Below the pieces are notes generated by a model that worked only from the letters and a program-made list of their open reading frames with translations, searched no databases and had not been told where the DNA came from. From an uncultured euryarchaeote (GTDB taxonomy: Archaea; Thermoplasmatota; Poseidoniia; Poseidoniales; Poseidoniaceae), in NCBI GenBank assembly GCA_937892665.1, contig CALBJF010000060.1:1-10463 (forward strand): a stretch of 10,463 nt of DNA. The letters run 5' to 3'. Of the stretch, positions 7,628 through 10,463 are shown piece by piece; position 1 is the stretch's first letter, and each line of letters opens with the position of its first letter. Position numbers and translations under genes: made by a program.

Positions 7628-9192
7628 TGGTCGTTAAGAGTGCAACCAAGAAGAAGCTCATGGATTTGGGTATTGCAGAAAACTTCGCTCACACGCTAGC
7701 AAACGACCGAAAGTGGGATGACGTCAAGATTCTCACTGCTCAAGAAATTGCTCAAATCTGTGAAACTGATTCAGAAACATCAGCCACAATTCGTGGAACT
7801 ATTGATGGAGCCATGAAGAAGAACCGTGCAACTGGTTCTGAAGCAACTGGTCCAGTAACTCAAGTTCGTAAGATGCGAGCAAGAGGAACTCGAACTCGTT
7901 CTCGTGCAAAGACAGCAGTTGATCTCGATGTTTACAACGTTGAGAAGAAACTTCGTTCTTTTGATGATATTCTTGCAGATGACAAGGTCTTCCAAGCTCT
8001 TCATGCAGCTGTAGATGACATGGATACAAACCGCTTCAGCGGCAAAATCATTCACGACATGACGCTTGCAATTCACAAGCGTGGACTCAAGAAATTGACA
8101 AAGAAGCAAGCTGCTGCCGTTATCAACGATGCATTCAATGCTCTGGATAAAGCCAGTATTGATCCATTCGAAGCAGCAGGAATTATCACTGCCCAATCCA
8201 TTGGAGAACCAGGGACACAGATGACCATGCGTACGTTCCACTATGCGGGTGTTGCGACTGTCAACGTCACACAAGGTCTGCCTCGTATCATTGAGATTGT
8301 CGATGCACGTAAGGTACCAAGTACACCTACAATGATCATTCGTCTTATGCCTGACAAGAATTCTCCTGAAGAAGCACAGAAACTTGCAGCTTCTCTCGAG
8401 ATTACAACTACTGCCAACATCGCTCAAATCGAGACTGACGTTGCTCAACGACGACTTGTTCTCAAATTGAACAAAGGAAACCTCAAGCAAAAGAACATGA
8501 CTGGAATGGAAGTTAAGGACAAACTAGAGAGAGCACTTCGCCTCTATGTACAAGCTGATAAGGAAAAGAATCCAGGTACACTTACCATTATCCCTGGTGT
8601 TCACAACGAAGAAGATCTTGCTGAATTGCAGGATAATCCTCCTTCCTACACCATGCTTCTACAACTTGAAGAAAAGATTCGTGACATGCGTCTGAAAGGT
8701 ATCCCAAGCATCGAGCGTGCAAACGTGCAATACGATGACAAAGCTGCTGAGTACTACCTCTCGACCATTGGTTCAAATCTATCACGAGTGAGCGAAATTG
8801 AATCGATTGATCGTTCTCGTACCTACACGAACAATATTATCGAGATTTTCAATTACCTCGGTATTGAATCTGCTCGTCAAGCAATCATCAACGAACTTGA
8901 GGCAACTCTGCTCAGTGCTCGTCTTGAAGTCGACGTTCGCCACCTTCTCATGGTTGCAGACGTCATGACCTCTGAAGGTGAAGTACGTGCGATTGGCCGA
9001 CACGGTGTTTCAGGAACCAAGCACAGTATTCTTGCTCGTGCTGCTTTCGAAGTTACTGTAAACCACTTGCTTAAGGCAGGTATCATCGGTGAAACAGACC
9101 GTCTTACCGGTGTTGCAGAGAACATTATTGTTGGACAACCAATTTCCCTGGGAACAGGCAGTGTTGAGTTGTTCTATATCCCTGAAGAATGA
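7627..9192 (+). CDS. rpoA2: DNA-directed RNA polymerase subunit A'' (C-terminal part of the largest subunit) with an extra N-terminal domain
   Basis: The 521-residue product is the C-terminal part of the Rpb1 homologue, which completes the active centre (trigger loop), cleft and jaw. The trigger-loop region is canonical: [17 protein letters not shown] followed by [22 protein letters not shown], with M199 and H205 as markers. Further landmarks are [17 protein letters not shown] and, near the C-terminus, [20 protein letters not shown] and [14 protein letters not shown]. Archaeal A'' is usually about 380-400 residues. The excess is mainly N-terminal: residues 1-63 are a helical domain homologous to the RpoH N-terminus here, 64-95 are a very basic linker (for example [16 protein letters not shown]), and the recognisable A'' core begins near D99. 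The start at 7627 is fixed by a perfect SD and by the identical MVVKSATKK of RpoH. The gene is the last polymerase subunit of the operon, followed after 42 bases by rpl30e. Confidence 0.97.
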   Translation: MVVKSATKKKLMDLGIAENFAHTLANDRKWDDVKILTAQEIAQICETDSETSATIRGTIDGAMKKNRATGSEATGPVTQVRKMRARGTRTRSRAKTAVDLDVYNVEKKLRSFDDILADDKVFQALHAAVDDMDTNRFSGKIIHDMTLAIHKRGLKKLTKKQAAAVINDAFNALDKASIDPFEAAGIITAQSIGEPGTQMTMRTFHYAGVATVNVTQGLPRIIEIVDARKVPSTPTMIIRLMPDKNSPEEAQKLAASLEITTTANIAQIETDVAQRRLVLKLNKGNLKQKNMTGMEVKDKLERALRLYVQADKEKNPGTLTIIPGVHNEEDLAELQDNPPSYTMLLQLEEKIRDMRLKGIPSIERANVQYDDKAAEYYLSTIGSNLSRVSEIESIDRSRTYTNNIIEIFNYLGIESARQAIINELEATLLSARLEVDVRHLLMVADVMTSEGEVRAIGRHGVSGTKHSILARAAFEVTVNHLLKAGIIGETDRLTGVAENIIVGQPISLGTGSVELFYIPEE

Positions 9193-9222
9193 TTTCAACC
9201 ATGAGAAACACATGTGGAGAAT

Positions 9223-9228
9223 GGAGGA
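9223..9228 (+). promoter_or_regulatory. Ribosome binding site of rpl30e
   Basis: GGAGGA lies six bases before the ATG at 9235. It selects that start over an in-frame ATG at 9214, which would place the SD inside the gene and add seven residues (MENGGSK) without homologues that I recognise. Confidence 0.75.
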
Positions 9229-9234
9229 AGTAAA

Positions 9235-9534
9235 ATGGATCTAAGCCGACAATTAAAAACAGCAATAACAACTGGTAGCCTACTATTTGGACAACGACAA
9301 ACTCTCGCTGCTTGTGCACGAGGGGATGCAAGATTGGTGGTCATTGCCGCTAATTGCCCAACAAAGTACATCGATAACCTCCGGGCAAAGCACCCTGAAG
9401 TAACTGTGCATCAAGCACATATTGTCAACCGTGACCTTGGTGTTGCTTGTGGTAAGCCATTCCCAATCTCCACACTCTGTATTCTTGATGCAGGCGATAG
9501 TGAATTGCTTCAACTTGATGACAATATGTCCTGA
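9235..9534 (+). CDS. rpl30e: Large-subunit ribosomal protein L30e (eL30)
   Basis: The 99-residue product has the length and pattern of archaeal L30e, a small RNA-binding protein of the L7Ae/L30e fold in the 50S subunit. Visible features are the N-terminal helix MDLSRQLKTAITTGSLLFGQRQT, the strand RLVVIAANCP followed by a helix with conserved YIDNL, and the loop region CGKPFPISTLCILDAG that in this family ends in a hydrophobic strand. In many archaea L30e directly follows rpoA2, as here, normally with nusA and then rps12 and rps7 after it; these are absent from the rest of this window. The gap to rpoA2 is 42 bases with no obvious promoter, so co-transcription is likely. Confidence 0.94.
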   Translation: MDLSRQLKTAITTGSLLFGQRQTLAACARGDARLVVIAANCPTKYIDNLRAKHPEVTVHQAHIVNRDLGVACGKPFPISTLCILDAGDSELLQLDDNMS

Positions 9535-9552
9535 TTTGTCTACTCGACAAAT
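9534..9552 (+). other. Perfect 7-bp stem-loop at the end of rpl30e (possible transcript-end element)
   Basis: ATTTGTC (9534-9540) and GACAAAT (9546-9552) are exact inverted repeats around a five-base loop, starting on the last base of the rpl30e stop codon. No T-run follows, so it is not a bacterial-type intrinsic terminator. Archaeal terminators depend mostly on U-tracts, so a terminator role is uncertain. It could instead protect a processed 3' end or be an operator for the next gene. Confidence 0.35.
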
Positions 9553-9562
9553 GAAAGGCTTG

Positions 9563-9579
9563 ATGTCTGTTAAGGACAT
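9563..9579 (+). other. Second inverted repeat in the rpl30e downstream spacer
   Basis: ATGTC (9563-9567) and GACAT (9575-9579) flank a seven-base spacer, ten bases before the ATG of the next gene. The TGTC/GACA core also occurs in the stem-loop at 9534-9552 and in a short inverted repeat at 9520-9530. It might be a protein-binding site or a weak hairpin; the stem is short enough to be chance. Confidence 0.25.
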
Positions 9580-9588
9580 GGGTCAAAC

Positions 9589-10463
9589 ATGCGCACGCAT
9601 CTTAATGCAGCAACAGCCTTACTTTTGACAGCCCTGATGCTGACATCGCTTCTTGCAATACCCCAACCAGTTCCTGTTGAAGTGCTAGCAGAAGAAGATT
9701 TGAGTTTCAATGAACCTCTGCTTACTTCTGGTCGCTCCTCAAGTACTTCCATTCTAGCTGCTGGTAGTGGTGCCAATAGCGAATTTGGTGATCATATCGA
9801 AGCTCTCCCTAATGGTGGATGGGTTGTTGGTTCCGAATTCAACTCAACTCTAACTTATGGGACGAAAACACTTGCACCGACTTCCCCTTATCGCCAAAAT
9901 AATGGGATTGGGGAGTTCTTCCTTGGTATCATGAATGATCAAGGTGTTTGGTCAAATCTTGTAGGTGCAGACCATAATTATGGAAGTGGTGGTCTTTCAT
10001 TCATTACGGATATCACCGTCGGAATGGCAGGGGAAATTTTCGTATCCGGATACTTCTATGGAGAAATTGCCTTCGGAGCTCCTAATCCGAATACGATAAT
10101 CAGTAATACGAATTCTGGATTTCACGATGAAGGATTCATTGCCAAAGCCGACCCAATGGGTAACTGGATGTGGGCAAAAAGTTTCACAACGTTAGTCAAT
10201 GGAAGTGGCGAGAACAGTCGTACTACTGCTATGCAAGTCGATATGATGGGTGATCTTTTTGTTACTGGAACGTTCCAAGGAGAAACTGATTTTGGTGGTA
10301 TGAGTCTTAACGCCACAAGTCAAGACATCTATGTTGCAAAATATGATGGAAACCAAGCAACTCTAAGTTGGGTTATCTTTGGCGGAGGTATTGGTACAGA
10401 CAGCGTCTTCGATATGGCGATTACTCCATCAAATGGTGTCAAAATAGCAACTGCAACTACTAG
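9589..10463 (+). CDS. Secreted beta-propeller (SBBP-like) repeat protein, 3' end beyond the window
   Basis: The frame is open from ATG 9589 to the window edge (291 complete codons). An in-frame TAA at 9571 and no other start codon between fix this start; the RBS is weak (AAGGAC at 9572-9577, 11 bases away). Residues 1-24 look like a signal peptide: a short basic MRTH, then a hydrophobic run with ALLLTALMLTSLLAI. The rest is repeats of about 60-70 residues with the pattern (I/L)FV(S/T)G.F.GE..FG, then (F/Y)(I/V)AK.D, then W and a Gly-rich end. The clearest copies are about 140-200 and 213-265; a more diverged one is at about 64-126 and another begins near 270. This matches SBBP-type propeller repeats found in secreted proteins of bacteria and archaea. 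The molecular role is unknown; cell-surface or extracellular location is inferred. It does not belong functionally to the upstream operon. Confidence 0.82.
   Translation, partial: MRTHLNAATALLLTALMLTSLLAIPQPVPVEVLAEEDLSFNEPLLTSGRSSSTSILAAGSGANSEFGDHIEALPNGGWVVGSEFNSTLTYGTKTLAPTSPYRQNNGIGEFFLGIMNDQGVWSNLVGADHNYGSGGLSFITDITVGMAGEIFVSGYFYGEIAFGAPNPNTIISNTNSGFHDEGFIAKADPMGNWMWAKSFTTLVNGSGENSRTTAMQVDMMGDLFVTGTFQGETDFGGMSLNATSQDIYVAKYDGNQATLSWVIFGGGIGTDSVFDMAITPSNGVKIATATT

Noticed and set aside
7780..8490. Antisense open frame of 236 codons inside rpoA2
   Set aside because: It covers the conserved trigger-loop region of A'' and its translation is Cys/Ser-rich without a family pattern; it is a shadow.
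9551..9628. Small frame of 25 codons after rpl30e
   Set aside because: It overlaps the signal peptide of the secreted protein gene in another frame and has no SD of note.

Overview
This window is the RNA polymerase (RNAP) operon of an archaeon, most likely a Thermoplasmatota-type euryarchaeon; marine Group II (Poseidoniales) is my best guess. The evidence is an archaeal tRNA-Lys without encoded CCA, the order rpoH-rpoB-rpoA1-rpoA2-rpl30e, a largest subunit split into A' and A'', an unsplit rpoB (methanogens and haloarchaea split it), and Shine-Dalgarno sites matching the archaeal anti-SD. The lineage is inferred; no marker in the window fixes it. Every complete gene is on the + strand.

Layout: 1-62 is the 3' part of tRNA-Lys(UUU). 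110-757 is rpoH with a long N-terminal extension. 774-4394 is rpoB. 4391-7627 is rpoA1 (A'), overlapping rpoB by ATGA. 7627-9192 is rpoA2 (A''), overlapping rpoA1 by TGATG. 9235-9534 is rpl30e. 9535-9588 is a short spacer with two inverted repeats. 9589 to the window end is the 5' part of a secreted beta-propeller (SBBP-like) repeat protein, unrelated in function to the operon. No stretch over 300 bases lacks a gene.

The four RNAP genes encode the catalytic core (A', A'', B) and the assembly subunit H of one enzyme, and tight overlaps suggest coupled translation. The interest lies in how far this polymerase departs from the archaeal/eukaryotic norm. (1) RpoH and A'' begin with the same extra domain: the first nine residues are identical and about half of the first 44 match, yet most codons differ synonymously. 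(2) The C-terminal zinc ribbon of RpoB has lost three of its four cysteines, and the N-terminal clamp zinc site of A' has lost one ligand. (3) A' carries an insertion of about 150 residues in the dock region just before the active-site domain, with its own CX4C and CX2C pairs. (4) The N-terminal hinge of the bridge helix is rewritten. (5) RpoB has a 64-residue insertion and substitutions at two normally conserved active-centre positions. The catalytic NADFDGD motif, the active-site lysines and the trigger-loop region are intact, so I infer a functional but remodelled polymerase. The usual archaeal continuation nusA-rps12-rps7 does not follow rpl30e.
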